A DNA stretch of 64,000 nucleotides from Sphingobacterium multivorum (GTDB taxonomy: Bacteria; Bacteroidota; Bacteroidia; Sphingobacteriales; Sphingobacteriaceae): positions 1 to 64,000 of the forward strand of contig NZ_UAUU01000009.1 of assembly GCF_900457465.1 (NCBI RefSeq). Reading direction: 5' to 3'. The stretch's first letter is position 1. Every line of letters begins with the position of its first letter. The translations under genes were made by a program, and so were the position numbers. The notes under the pieces are model-generated. The model saw nothing but the letters and a program-made list of their open reading frames with translations. It ran no database searches and was not told the origin of the DNA. Positions 11,460-22,154 of this stretch are shown piece by piece.

Positions 11460-11519
11460 ATTTCCATGTTATAATTTTAAAAAATCTCCCTTGAGTTTCC
11501 GCATTCGGAAGCTAAAATT

Positions 11520-11921
11520 TTATTCAATATCCAAGCCTTCAAGGACTGGAATTGGCTGTCTGTTTTCATCAAGGGCAACAAATGTAAAAACACCCTCAAT
11601 GGCCAATTCTCTTCCTTCCTTGTACATATGTTCCAAAAATATGTCGACCTTCACCTTCAAGCTGGTCCGGCCTACATTTTGAACCCGCGCGACCGCTTCA
11701 ATAATACTTCCGGAAGGAATTGCCTTATTGAAGTCAATACGGTCTGTCGATACAGTCACCAACGTTTTGCGGCAAAATCGTGTCGCAGCCATAAACGATA
11801 CTTCGTCCATAATGGACATCGCCTTGCCGCCGAATAAAGTATCGTGATGATTTGTCAAAAACGGAAACACGGTCGTGCAAACATGTGTTTCTGATAAATC
11901 AATACGTTCTTGTAAAGTCAT
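11520..11921 (-). CDS. Acyl-CoA thioesterase, hotdog fold (YciA-like)
   Basis: 133 residues of the hotdog thioesterase group that hydrolyses acyl-CoA to free acid and CoA. The motif HHDTLFGGKAMSIMDEVSFMAA at residues 25-46 has the GG-W/K and catalytic aspartate pattern of the YciA/acyl-CoA hydrolase branch. Single gene between a terminator and the MutS-like gene upstream. The physiological substrate chain length cannot be told. Confidence 0.88.
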   Translation of the reverse strand: MTLQERIDLSETHVCTTVFPFLTNHHDTLFGGKAMSIMDEVSFMAATRFCRKTLVTVSTDRIDFNKAIPSGSIIEAVARVQNVGRTSLKVKVDIFLEHMYKEGRELAIEGVFTFVALDENRQPIPVLEGLDIE

Positions 11922-11989
11922 TTATTGTATTATTTAGTGGATTTAAGAGGAGACAAATGTAAACCAATCTAGCTCCAGTTCCGTCATTT

Positions 11990-13814
11990 TTATTCCATAT
12001 TTTCGTCAATATCCACGCCTATACCTTTCAATAAAAGCGACGCATTGAATATCTTACATTCCCCTATCTTCAGCTTATAATCAAACAGCATCTGCCCCGC
12101 ATCAACACGAATGTCAAAATGATAATTTTTGATATCTCCCGGGAATTCCTCTTGTAAACTGGACAGTTGTAAGTCGTGTGTAGCCACCATACCCTTACCG
12201 TCCAATCGAACCAGTTTCTTTATGATTGCACGGGAGCCAAGATATTTGTCGACTGAATTTGTTCCACGAAGCATCTCATCGATTAGAAAAAAGCTATCGC
12301 TATGTACTGAAACTGTATCCAATATAAATTTCATCCGATTCAGTTCTGCTTTAAATGTCGACGTACTTTCATTCAGGTTATCCTTGATGCGCATATAGGA
12401 TATTAGTTTGTAAATCGGGAGCTGAAAAGAAGTCGCTGCAACCGCAGCTCCGGCATAAGCCAAAATTGCATTAATACCTACTGTCCGCAGAAATGTACTC
12501 TTTCCAGCCATGTTTGAACCTGTTACCAAAGCAACACGATGATCTATACTACTGTAATCATTGGCGACGACCTGACTGCTTGGGATCAGTGGATGATATA
12601 ACCCTTGCGCGTCAATCTTATTTTCCAGCGGATTATCCAAAATTACTGGATAACTATAAGACGAATGGTTTCTCTTCCAAATAGCAAGACTAGTGACAGC
12701 CTCCACCTTAGCCAAGGTATCGAATGAATTCAGAATCTCGTTTTCGTATTTATTCTTCCAATCAAACAATAGCCAATACTTGTCTAAAGTCCCAAAGGAG
12801 AAATAGGTTTAGAAATAGCCCAACAAAGACATTATTCCGTGCGTCCAAGTTGTTAATAAGACCAGCGAGTTTTTTAAAGGCAAAGGAAATGGATGCTGTT
12901 CCCCGGTTTTGTTTTAGCTCTCCGGCGATCTCCTGCATAGCAATAGACTTCCATGCGTGGTCTTCGATCGATTGAATCGCATCTGCATATGATCCCAGCA
13001 CGCCACCAATTTTGTCTATTCGCGACGAGAACATACTCACACTTCCTGCTTTGGCCAATGCCCAAAGAATATGAAATAGTCCTATCAAGGTTGCCACTCC
13101 AGCCAATTTTGGCACGAAAAAGCTGCCCGCTAAAACGACCAAAAATAAAACAGGGCCTGCTTTGATATAAAATCGCATAAAAGCATTTCCGAATTGAAAA
13201 TTTCGGTCTTGAAAGTAATTTGTCAAAAATGCCTTGATATCCAATTTATGGTTCAGATTGGCCAAGAGCTTTGCCTGAAAATCCCATATCCATTCGGATT
13301 CATTTTCGAGTTCCTGTGATGCTTCTTGATTGCGTTGAATTTGATTGCTTTGGAGAGGCGCATCAAGCCAAGAAGCCAAAAGATCAATCCCCTGTTTGGT
13401 CGTTGCCCGATTTATCTGCGCGAATAAGGAGTATGTGCCAAAGATATCCATATCGGAGCTATAAGGATGAGCTCCGTTTTCGAAATGCTCACCATGGTCA
13501 TACATGTTTAGTTTCCCTTCTGCTAGGGCCTGTTCATTTGCCAAAACTTTCAGATAAGCTTCAAAATAGTTCTTCTGAAGCTCTAACTGGCTCTGCTTCC
13601 GCACCAGATAGGCAAATAGGAACAATAGTCCAAAAAAGCAGAAAAAAACCAGCGGAAGGCTTTCCAGTTGAAAGGTATAAAATAACAACGCTCCGCCACC
13701 GAGTATCACAAATAGCCGCGACAAGCTGAGCGTGTTGACTTGTTTATTTAATTTGACCACAGTTGAAGCGGTTTCGCGATGCTTCTGGTCATATTGTATT
13801 GCAGTTGGCGTCAT
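11990..13814 (-). CDS. Membrane-anchored MutS-family ATPase, one-base frameshift
   Basis: Two overlapping frames, 12762-13814 and 11990-12769, form one protein of about 608 residues if the TTT at plus 12764-12766 (AAA) loses a base. The N-terminal part has four hydrophobic segments (about 33-50, 53-71, 218-235, 237-254) and a MutS core motif, FAQINRATTKQGIDLLASWL. The C-terminal part is a MutS ATPase: Walker A TGSNMAGKST, Walker B FFLIDEMLRGTN, and the signature NESTSTFKAEL. It lacks the mismatch-recognition domain of MutS and the Smr domain of MutS2. It belongs to a MutS-related group seen in Bacteroidota; the role is unknown, and membrane anchoring argues against ordinary mismatch repair. 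Confidence 0.8.
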
Positions 13815-13944
13815 AAGGTGAATATTTATTCTTTCACGTTCATTTCAATTTAATCATGGCTATTTTGCATCTGCTCATGAAACAAGGGCTCGATTGTCAC
13901 TCGCAGACCTTGGGGAGGCCATCGGAACTGGTTGAATGGATCTC

Positions 13945-14601
13945 CTACCAAGCTTGATCACCCACCAAAGGCACAAAACGAAACGTATCCAATTCGATAC
14001 GGTCAAAATCATTTTCACCTACCCGAATGATCGTCATCATCTTTTGCGATTTTTCGTCTCCTACAGGGATCACAAAAATTCCGCCCATTTTCAACTGCTT
14101 CAACATAACCTCTGGCACGAAAGGCGCACCTGCAGTGACAATAATCTTGTCATAAGGGGCGTGCTCTTCGATTCCCTTGGAGCCATCACCTAAAAAGAAA
14201 TTTGGTTTATAGCCCATGTAGGGCAACACTTGAATGGTTCGTTGATATAGGTTTTCCTGACGTTCGATAGTATACACTTCTGCGCCAAGTTCCAACAAGA
14301 TACAGGTTTGGTACCCCGATCCCGTACCAATTTCCAGTACTTTATCTCCTTTTTTCACGTGGAGCAGTTCAGATTGATAGGCGACGGTATACGGCTGCGA
14401 AATTGTTTGTCCGTCACCTATTGGAAAAGCAATATCCCGATAGGCCTGATTCCAGAATGTTTCATCAAAAAAATAGTGACGTGGTACCTTGCCAATGGCA
14501 TCTAATACTTTCTGGTCCGCAATGCCCCGGCTTTTTAGATGTTCAACCAATTTCTTACGAGCACCTTTCTCCCGATAATTATCAATAAACTTGTACGCCA
14601 T
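13945..14601 (-). CDS. pcm: Protein-L-isoaspartate O-methyltransferase
   Basis: 218 residues. Methylates isoaspartyl residues in aged proteins with S-adenosylmethionine so they can be repaired. The SAM-binding motif VLEIGTGSGYQT lies near residue 90, and the family-specific stretch GDGQTISQPYTVAYQSELL precedes it. Full length for the family. Single gene with its own flanks; priA lies further upstream on the same strand after a 235-base gap. Confidence 0.95.
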   Translation of the reverse strand: MAYKFIDNYREKGARKKLVEHLKSRGIADQKVLDAIGKVPRHYFFDETFWNQAYRDIAFPIGDGQTISQPYTVAYQSELLHVKKGDKVLEIGTGSGYQTCILLELGAEVYTIERQENLYQRTIQVLPYMGYKPNFFLGDGSKGIEEHAPYDKIIVTAGAPFVPEVMLKQLKMGGIFVIPVGDEKSQKMMTIIRVGENDFDRIELDTFRFVPLVGDQAW

Positions 14602-14836
14602 GATGTTTCAAATTTACCTTTTAAAAGGCACATTAAACAGAATTAATCACAAATAATTCAATACCAACACTGTACGTATTTTCAAGTTAATTTGCTTTAT
14701 TTTCCGAATCATCTTTCCCTTAGGCTCAACCTCCGTTGACCTCTTGAATTTGGCCGCGAAGAAAACGATAAGCGCATGTGATTTAAGTTTACCAAGAACG
14801 CTCGTTTTTACAAGTTAATGCGGGCAATAGCTGTCA

Positions 14837-17320
14837 CTAATAGGGATCTACATCGACCTGAACGCGCACACCAGCATTGGTTTTATCGATTTCAAAATCG
14901 AGGAGCACCGAACGGATCAATTCCTTGACCTTTGCAATACTAATATTTGTTCGCTCAATCTTCAAGGTAATGGTCTGGATAAAATTATTCCGCACACGAG
15001 AAACTAAAGGCGGCTCCGGTCCCAATACCCTTGCACCCAACTGTTGCCGCAGCGCCGAGGCAAAACGATTGGCCGAATCATAGCATTTCTGAAAATCCGT
15101 ATGTTTAATATCAATCCGAATGAGACGGTAGAAAGGAGGATAAAGATAGTTTTTACGTTCTGTAATTTCAGTCATAAACATCCCTTCATAATCGTTATTG
15201 ACCACCTGTTCTAAAACCCGATGATTCGTGGTGTAGCTCTGGATGATAACTTTTCCGCCGGCTTCACGTCGACCTGCGCGTCCTGCTACCTGGGAAAATA
15301 ACGAAAATGATCGTTCATACGAACGGAAATCCGGAAAGTTAATGATCGTATCTGCATTGACAACACCAATAAGGCTTACTCTTCCGAAATCGAGCCCCTT
15401 AGCGACCATTTGTGTCCCTATAAGAACATCAAATTCATGCTCATCAAAAGCCGTGATAATTTTGTCGAAACCATATTTGCCTTTTGTGGAATCCAGATCC
15501 AAGCGACCGATGCGGATTTCGGGCATCAGGATTTCAAGTTCTTCCTCTACCCGTTCTGTACCGAAGCCTTTACTTTCGATATGGGGCATTCCACAGGCTG
15601 GACAAACACGAAGTGGAGGCTCCACATGACCACAGTAATGGCAATGCATCATATTAGAGCTCTTGTGATAGGTTAAGCTGACATCACAATTGACACATTT
15701 TGCAACAAATCCACAGGTATTACACTGGATCATTGTCGTGTGCCCACGTCTATTTTGAAATAATATAACCTGCTCTTTATTTTTTACAGCTTCTTCAATT
15801 GCCTTTAACAAGATACCCGAAAAATAGGAAAACATATTTTCCTTTCTTCCTTCTTCGGGAATATTCACCAACTCAATACTTGGCAATTGGGCATTGCCAT
15901 AACGCTCAAGCAGCTGCACAAAGCCATACTTCTTAGCTTTGGCATTGTAATAACTTTCCAAAGAAGGCGTCGCGGATCCCAATAGTACTTTGGTCTGATG
16001 TAGAAATCCGAGGTAAATGGCCGTATCGCGGGCATGGTAACGTGGGGCTGGATCAAACTGCTTATAGGAGCTTTCGTGCTCTTCATCAACGATGATGATC
16101 CCTAAATCCTGAAATGGCAGAAAGACGGAAGAACGAGCCCCAATCACAACCTGAAATTCATTCTTCATGACTTTATGCCACACCTCGGCACGCTCATTAT
16201 CATTAAACTTAGAGTGGTACACCCCCAGTTTATCGCCGAAATGCAACTTTAAGCGCGCTGTAATCTGCGCTGTCAGCGCAATCTCAGGCAGTAGATAGAG
16301 AGCTGATTTTCCCGCAGCGATTGCTTGTTCAATAAGCCGTATATAAATTTGTGTTTTTCCCGAAGCAGTCACACCATGCAACAGTGTAACGTCCTTCTCC
16401 TCAAACGACGCTTGTATTTCGGTATAAGCCCTTTGCTGATTTTCATTAAATTGAAAATTGGCATCCAGTTCGATATCCTCCCCCTGAAACCGGGATACAA
16501 CCTTTTCCTTTATTTCAAAAACACCTTTATCAATCAAAGCCGTAATTGCACCGTTACCACAGCCCGAGGCCTCCGTCAACATGGGTCGCGTAATTTCCTC
16601 CGTTTTTTTGACCAGCTGCATAAATGCCAATACCGCATCTTGTTGTTTTGGTGCACGGTTTAAGCTGTCCAACAATTCTCTTTTTGCATCTTCATTTCGA
16701 AAGTCGGGCGCAAAACGCAAAAATGCTTTGGTCTTGGGTTTATATCGTTCTGTAATCTCTTCAGAAATCAAAACAATTCCTTTGTCAAATAATTGTTTTA
16801 ATATAGGGAAGACTGTTTTTTGTCCCAGCAATTTCACAATATCATTGACTTTTAGTTCTCCCGCCACCTCCAAAGCTTCGATGATGAGATACTCCTTATC
16901 TGATAGTGTGGAACGGTCAAATTCTTCCTCAATCGATGAAACGACTTTGGTCTCACTGGCCAGCTTCAATGCCGAGGGCAGCGCAGCCTGCATGACTTCA
17001 CCCAAACTACACATGTAATAATCGGCTAGCCAATCCCAAAGTTTAAACTGAGCTAAATCGACAATGGGTTTTTCATCAATGATGTCCAAAATATACTTTG
17101 CTTCATAGTGCTTTGGTGCTTCCTGGCTAATAGACTTGACAACCGCAGAATAGATCTTATTCCGTCCAAATTGCACGATGACTCGTACACCGACCTGCAC
17201 ACGATCGTTCCAGTCAACCGGAATACGATACGTATATGTTCTTGCTAATGCTAGTGGTAGGACCACATCAACAAACAGCGTATCTCTTTCACTAAAAATC
17301 GTAGATTGTGGATTGGACAT
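14837..17320 (-). CDS. priA: Primosomal replication helicase PriA
   Basis: 827 residues. PriA reloads the replicative helicase at collapsed forks. Seen in order: the N-terminal DNA-binding part, Walker A in HGVTASGKTQIY, the helicase box DEEH in IIVDEEHESSYKQ, the zinc region with eight cysteines (CNTC, CVNC, CHYC, CPAC pattern) around residues 535-575, and the C-terminal motifs GTQMVAKGLDF and QVAGRAGR. Complete and of usual length. Start at ATG 17320. It is transcribed alone. Confidence 0.97.
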   Translation of the reverse strand: MSNPQSTIFSERDTLFVDVVLPLALARTYTYRIPVDWNDRVQVGVRVIVQFGRNKIYSAVVKSISQEAPKHYEAKYILDIIDEKPIVDLAQFKLWDWLADYYMCSLGEVMQAALPSALKLASETKVVSSIEEEFDRSTLSDKEYLIIEALEVAGELKVNDIVKLLGQKTVFPILKQLFDKGIVLISEEITERYKPKTKAFLRFAPDFRNEDAKRELLDSLNRAPKQQDAVLAFMQLVKKTEEITRPMLTEASGCGNGAITALIDKGVFEIKEKVVSRFQGEDIELDANFQFNENQQRAYTEIQASFEEKDVTLLHGVTASGKTQIYIRLIEQAIAAGKSALYLLPEIALTAQITARLKLHFGDKLGVYHSKFNDNERAEVWHKVMKNEFQVVIGARSSVFLPFQDLGIIIVDEEHESSYKQFDPAPRYHARDTAIYLGFLHQTKVLLGSATPSLESYYNAKAKKYGFVQLLERYGNAQLPSIELVNIPEEGRKENMFSYFSGILLKAIEEAVKNKEQVILFQNRRGHTTMIQCNTCGFVAKCVNCDVSLTYHKSSNMMHCHYCGHVEPPLRVCPACGMPHIESKGFGTERVEEELEILMPEIRIGRLDLDSTKGKYGFDKIITAFDEHEFDVLIGTQMVAKGLDFGRVSLIGVVNADTIINFPDFRSYERSFSLFSQVAGRAGRREAGGKVIIQSYTTNHRVLEQVVNNDYEGMFMTEITERKNYLYPPFYRLIRIDIKHTDFQKCYDSANRFASALRQQLGARVLGPEPPLVSRVRNNFIQTITLKIERTNISIAKVKELIRSVLLDFEIDKTNAGVRVQVDVDPY

Positions 17321-17472
17321 AAATTCAAATTATGGTATAAAAGTACAAAAAAACCTTCAGGAATAGCGGTCAAACGACTCCGGCAATACATAAAACCGTC
17401 TACAATCATACGGCGCCAAAGCGACATCGGAGTGTGAAAGCCAAGCGATCACTGGTCAATCCATTGTAACCT

Positions 17473-17505
17473 AAAAAAGCCTTCCTGAATTTATTCAAGA
17501 AGGCT
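17473..17505 (-). terminator. Terminator after the DUF423 gene
   Basis: Arms AGCCTTCCTGAA (17478-17489) and TTCAAGAAGGCT (17494-17505) pair with one mismatch around a 4-base loop; on the minus strand a T-run follows (plus A6 at 17473-17478). Placed right after the DUF423 gene. Confidence 0.75.
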
Positions 17506-17560
17506 CTGTTATGATTAAATACGAATATGATTTCGTATCGACATAGGCAATTAAATAGGA

Positions 17561-17950
17561 TTACGATTTATTTTTTAGCGCTGCTATAAATAGCGCAACC
17601 CAGCCAACGATCAAAGACAATCCTCCCAAAGGCGTGATAGGTCCTAAAATAGACGGATTGCCAAAGCCGGTTATTTCTCGCACACTTAAGACATACAACG
17701 ATCCTGAGAAAAAAAGTATACCAATGAGGAAAGCAATAAATGATACTTTAATCGAGTACGTCTTTGCTCGCGAAAAAGTAGATAAAAATAACAGGGCGAA
17801 GGTATGATAGAAATGATACTGGTTTGCAGTTTTCCAAGTTTCAATATGATATGTACTTACCTTTCCTTCTAGACCATGAGCGCCAAAGGCACCTAATATT
17901 ACAGCTAATGCTCCCAACAACGAAGCGGCTAAAATGATTTTCTTATTCAT
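17561..17950 (-). CDS. DUF423 family inner-membrane protein
   Basis: 129 residues with four membrane segments. The family opening GALAVILGAFGAHGLEG and the inner YHFYHTFALL and GGLSLIVGWVAL segments match DUF423 (YgdD-like) proteins. Function unknown. Single gene with its own terminator. Confidence 0.9.
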   Translation of the reverse strand: MNKKIILAASLLGALAVILGAFGAHGLEGKVSTYHIETWKTANQYHFYHTFALLFLSTFSRAKTYSIKVSFIAFLIGILFFSGSLYVLSVREITGFGNPSILGPITPLGGLSLIVGWVALFIAALKNKS

Positions 17951-18362
17951 TATGTTAAAGTGAATGCTGAAAATGAGTTTCTAGCGATAAATGTATTAAA
18001 AACAGAGCAAAATAAGGAATTTTTTGTTAAATTTCTATTACAAAGGCGCATTATAGCAACGATTTTCTATCTCTTCCCATATATTTTTATTAGGTTTGTT
18101 TTACGTATGAATCATCATGAGCATCGTGCAGCTCACCAAGATCTTGAACGAGGTTCAAGATTTGTATATCCTTGATAAACATCTGCCGCATGATAACTTC
18201 ATCACCATTTAAAAAACAAGTTTAGTGTACTTATCTGCTGAAAAGAAAATGAGTACCTCATAAATAGTTGTTCTGCTAAAAACTGCATTTTTAATCGTAT
18301 CGACCAGCGGGTTAGTGACGATTTATTCGAGTTCTTATCAGGCATTGAAAAAAATAAAAAGG
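17951..18362. other. Intergenic region with a 9-bp inverted repeat
   Basis: 412 bases between divergent genes. ATCTTGAAC (18141-18149) and GTTCAAGAT (18153-18161) form a perfect stem with a 3-base loop and no T-run, perhaps an operator. No promoter with both elements was found. A 71-codon open frame at 17960 lacks a start signal and family resemblance. Confidence 0.4.
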
Positions 18363-21002
18363 ATGAAAAAAACAATCATCATCACTGTTATATTATTCAT
18401 CGCGGTCATCGCGGCTACGATCTATCTTTTTGGAGACTTCAATAAAAACAATAAACAAGATTCTAAAGCTTTACAATATCTTCCTGAAAATACATTAACC
18501 ATTGCCTCCTTTGCCAATGATCAGACTGTAGATACGATCTTTAACGACTATGAGCTCTTTAAAGCCATTATTGGCCAACGCAATTTCAGTAATTTGGAAC
18601 GTCTTAAAGACGAATTATTACGTAGCGAACAGCTAGCACCTCTTGTAGCGGGGCAGCAAGTATTACTGTCTTTTCATCAGGAAAAAGATCAGATTACTCC
18701 GCTATATAGCGTTCAGGTTGGTCAAAGCATTGATAATAACGCGCTGGCAACATTGCTTGGAAACGTCGGTAAAAACTACAAGATACAACCCTTTGACACC
18801 TTAGGCCAACGATTTTATGGGCTTAATCAAGGTACTAAGGATAGTACACTTTATTGTGCCTATTCCCACGAAATCATTTTCGCCAGCTACTCTAAGCAGG
18901 TGCTTTCCCAGATCTTTGATAAACAGGTTAAGAAAATAAGTACCAAACAAATCGAGTTCTTCGTAAACCATAATAATAAAAACACACCACTTAGTCTCTA
19001 TTTTTTCAATGAGCAACTGTCGCAAATTGCTCGAATACTAATGAAATCCAAATTTGGTACCTATCTCAACCTGATCGATTCGCTGAAGGGCCAAACGTCC
19101 TGGAACATGAATTTCAAAAAGGATGCTTTTATCTTTAAGGGTGAAACAGATCTCACGGCGAGCAAAAATAGCTACTTACAGTTATTTGCCACGCAGACGG
19201 CTCAAGTGCAAGCTCTGGGGAACTATCTCCCTAAAAATGCAGCATCTTATATAGACTTTAGTATCTCTGATCCCCGTAGTTTCCGCAGCGGATTAAAAGC
19301 CTTGTTAGTACAACAAAAAGAAGACGCTCGATTGACGAAAAGTATAAAAAACTTTGAAGAGGACAGCAAAGTATCATTTGACAGTATTATTGCGCCAATT
19401 TTCAACGATGAATTTGCACTCGCGGAACTGGACAATCAGGATGCGATTGGTTTGATTAGCATTTCGGATTCCACACAATTTGCCGATAATCTTAAGAAAT
19501 TCAGTACTGCTGTAGGGGATTCGATCTATCAATTTAAATATTCGAATCTTTTACATGCATTATTTGGAGAACCTTTCAAGAGCTTTACCCGACCCTATTT
19601 CACTATTGTAGACAATATCATGGTTGTTGCTGGCCGAACAGGTATCTTGCGAGATTATCGTGAATCTTTCCGGGAAAAGCAATTTCTTTCGGGTACTGCA
19701 ATTTTCAAAAATCATGCAGCATTGCAGAATAGCCGCAGTAACGTAACGTTCTATTTAGAACCTAAGGCTGGTAAAAGCAATATTCTGGATAACTTAAAAG
19801 CTGATTTCGCAAAGAACTTTAAAGATGAGGATGAATATGGCTTTCAAAATTTCTATTCATGGTCCTATCAGCTAAGTGGCAACCAAGGCACATTTTCGTC
19901 CAGTTTATATGCACTCTTTAAGAGTGATACGAGACTGGGGGGCAAACCAGAATGGACAGCTCAACTGGAGAACCGAATTATCAATAAACCTTGGATTTTA
20001 GATCAAGATGGGAAGAATAAGTTTATCCTGATTCAAGAACAAGATCACACGGTACATGCATTTTCGCCGGATGGAAAAGAGCTTTGGCAGAACCTCTTCC
20101 AAGGTGAAATTTTGGGCGAGCCAATTCAGTTACAGGATCTCAGTATTGTCGCCGTTACAAAAAACCGCTTATATCGTTTTATGCCAGATGGTAAAAACCG
20201 AACCGGTTTTTCAGTTGAATTGCCATACTCGGCGACTTATGGGGCTACAATTGCCACCTTCAATAAAGAGCAACGTATTTACATTCCCGCAACAGACCGC
20301 ATTCTTGCCTATACACTCGACGGCAAAAAAGTGGAGGGCTTTGAAAATAATAGCGTGGACGGGCGAATTTTATTCGATTTAAAAACAACCAGTCTAGGGC
20401 AGACCAATTATATTATTGCCGGTACAAGCACTGCTTCCGTCTATTTCTTTGATCAAAATGGTAAGGTCATCCATAAAAAAACATTGGATACCGATGGAGA
20501 AAGTGTTAAAAATCCAATTGGTTTAGTTGCGGCCTCGGATGAGAAGAACTCCTTCATTTACTTGGCAAACAATAAAGGTAGTGTCTTCAAAATTCCTTTC
20601 GAGGGCGAAACCAAAAAAATAAAACTGGGTGACTGGGGCAAAGATGCTTTCTTTAATTTTGAAGATATTAGCGGTGGTGCCGACAGAGACTTTGTTATTC
20701 TAGCCAACAACAAACTGAATGCCTACAGTGTAAGAGACTCTTCTTCCTACTTTGAATATAAATTCATCGAAGAGGCCAGTAACAGACCGTTGTTTTTTAA
20801 ACGAATAGGTAAATCTGATATCATTGGCGTAGGAACCGACAATCGCATGATCTATGTCTTCGGATCTGATGGCTTGGTTCAGGAAGGATTCCCTGTAGAA
20901 GGTTTTTCAAAATTCTATTATGGACCGATTAACTATGGCGACAATGCCAATTATCTAATCTGTATGAAGCGGGATTTCAAGATCTATGTATATAAGTTTT
21001 AA
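18363..21002 (+). CDS. Single-pass membrane protein with DUF3352-like and beta-propeller parts
   Basis: 879 residues from the ATG at 18363, which is preceded by AAAAGG and gives a typical anchor (MKKTIIITVILFIAVIAATI); an in-frame GTG at 18315 would add 16 residues that spoil the signal. Residues 4-23 form a membrane helix; 30-540 resemble the DUF3352 type of extracytoplasmic proteins; from about 560 on there are repeats of the PQQ/WD-like kind (HTVHAFSPDGKELWQN, RIYIPATDRILAYTLDGK, TASVYFFDQNGKVIHKK), suggesting a six- or seven-bladed propeller in the periplasm. No catalytic motif is evident. The role is unknown; nrnA follows with its own promoter. Confidence 0.8.
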   Translation: MKKTIIITVILFIAVIAATIYLFGDFNKNNKQDSKALQYLPENTLTIASFANDQTVDTIFNDYELFKAIIGQRNFSNLERLKDELLRSEQLAPLVAGQQVLLSFHQEKDQITPLYSVQVGQSIDNNALATLLGNVGKNYKIQPFDTLGQRFYGLNQGTKDSTLYCAYSHEIIFASYSKQVLSQIFDKQVKKISTKQIEFFVNHNNKNTPLSLYFFNEQLSQIARILMKSKFGTYLNLIDSLKGQTSWNMNFKKDAFIFKGETDLTASKNSYLQLFATQTAQVQALGNYLPKNAASYIDFSISDPRSFRSGLKALLVQQKEDARLTKSIKNFEEDSKVSFDSIIAPIFNDEFALAELDNQDAIGLISISDSTQFADNLKKFSTAVGDSIYQFKYSNLLHALFGEPFKSFTRPYFTIVDNIMVVAGRTGILRDYRESFREKQFLSGTAIFKNHAALQNSRSNVTFYLEPKAGKSNILDNLKADFAKNFKDEDEYGFQNFYSWSYQLSGNQGTFSSSLYALFKSDTRLGGKPEWTAQLENRIINKPWILDQDGKNKFILIQEQDHTVHAFSPDGKELWQNLFQGEILGEPIQLQDLSIVAVTKNRLYRFMPDGKNRTGFSVELPYSATYGATIATFNKEQRIYIPATDRILAYTLDGKKVEGFENNSVDGRILFDLKTTSLGQTNYIIAGTSTASVYFFDQNGKVIHKKTLDTDGESVKNPIGLVAASDEKNSFIYLANNKGSVFKIPFEGETKKIKLGDWGKDAFFNFEDISGGADRDFVILANNKLNAYSVRDSSSYFEYKFIEEASNRPLFFKRIGKSDIIGVGTDNRMIYVFGSDGLVQEGFPVEGFSKFYYGPINYGDNANYLICMKRDFKIYVYKF

Positions 21003-21072
21003 AAACCTGAAAATCATTTTTTTAGAATCAACACCAAACGCGATAAGATGCAAAAAGATCTTTATAAAAAAT

Positions 21073-21104
21073 TTGTCTAATCTAATTTTTTTATAGTAGG
21101 TTTG
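21073..21104 (+). promoter_or_regulatory. Promoter of the nrnA-FKBP unit
   Basis: TTG (21073-21075), 21 bases, TAGGTTTG (21097-21104). Transcription would start about 7 bases on, leaving a very short leader before ATG 21115. Confidence 0.5.
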
Positions 21105-21114
21105 CAGACTTAAT

Positions 21115-22131
21115 ATGACTATGCTGAAATCGGAAGAATTAAAAGAGTTATTGGCTGAACCAAAACGTATTGTAATTACAACGCACTACAAACCAGATGG
21201 GGACGCTTTGGGTTCATCTCTAGGATTGTATTTTTGGTTGACCGCGAAAGGACATCAGGTAAATCTCATTGTACCGTCAGACTTTCCTGCCTTTTTGGAT
21301 TGGTTACCTGGCTTGGAAAATGTACAAATTTATACACAGGATATTGACCTGCACGATCAACAGATTGACGCAGCTGAATTAATTTTCTGCTTGGATTTCA
21401 ATGGTCTTGCCCGTATTCACGAGATGGGTGAACCTATTCGTCAAGCGAAGGCAATCAAATGTATGATTGATCACCATTTGGATCCGGAAGGATTTGAAGA
21501 CTACGCTTTTTGGGATTCATCTGCAGCAGCGACTGCACAATTGATCTATCGCTTCTTGGTCCATGAGATGCAAGATCCAGACCATATCAGTGCTGACATG
21601 GCGACATGCTTATATACCGGTATTATGACCGATACGGGCTCTTTCCGCTTCCGTTCGACCACTGCTGAAATTCACCGCATCATTGGCATCACTCATTGAT
21701 TGCGGCGCACAAAACTGGGCTATTCACGAAGAGATATACAATAGTTCGTCTGAAAGCCGCCTGAAATTCTTAGGGTTCTGTCTACTGAATCGTCTAGAGG
21801 TTATCCATGAATATAACACCGCCATTATCCATGTAACCAAGCGGATCTCGCGCAGTTTGAAGTTATCACCGGCGATACCGAAGGATTGGTCAATTATGCA
21901 CTTTCAATTAAAGGAATTCGATTGGCTGCTTTAATTATTGACAGAAATGAACAAATTAAACTATCTTTGCGTTCGATTGGAGAAGTTCCTTGCAATGAGA
22001 TCTGTAAATTATATTTCAATGGGGGTGGGCATCTTAACGCTTCAGGCGGTAATTCGAAAGAAAGCCTCGAAGCAGTGATTGCTAAATTCAAATCGGTTTT
22101 ACCAAATTATAAAGAAATATTAACAAAATAA
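21115..22131 (+). CDS. nrnA: DHH-family phosphoesterase (NrnA-type), two compensating frameshifts
   Basis: Degrades short RNA oligomers (nanoRNA) and dephosphorylates pAp; about 338 residues when joined. The opening ITTHYKPDGDALGSSLGLY contains the DHH-family metal site, FCLDFNGLARI and MIDHHLDP the second and third motifs, and the DHHA1 part near the end has GGGHLNASGG. The frame is lost at the GG of 21685-21686 (one base too many) and regained at 21843-21844 (one too few), so three open frames describe one gene. It is followed after 23 bases by the FKBP gene. The shifts are taken to be sequence errors. Confidence 0.88.
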
Positions 22132-22154
22132 GATATCGTAACATACATTAGAAA

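Noticed and set aside
11990..13814. Two separate genes, a membrane protein and a short MutS ATPase
   Set aside because: The frames overlap by a few bases at a TTT run, and the two parts supply the core and ATPase halves of one MutS-type protein.
17960..18175. 71-codon open frame between the DUF423 and propeller genes
   Set aside because: No start signal and no family resemblance; its end covers an inverted repeat.
18315..18362. GTG start of the propeller protein
   Set aside because: The ATG at 18363 has a ribosome-binding sequence and gives a normal membrane anchor.
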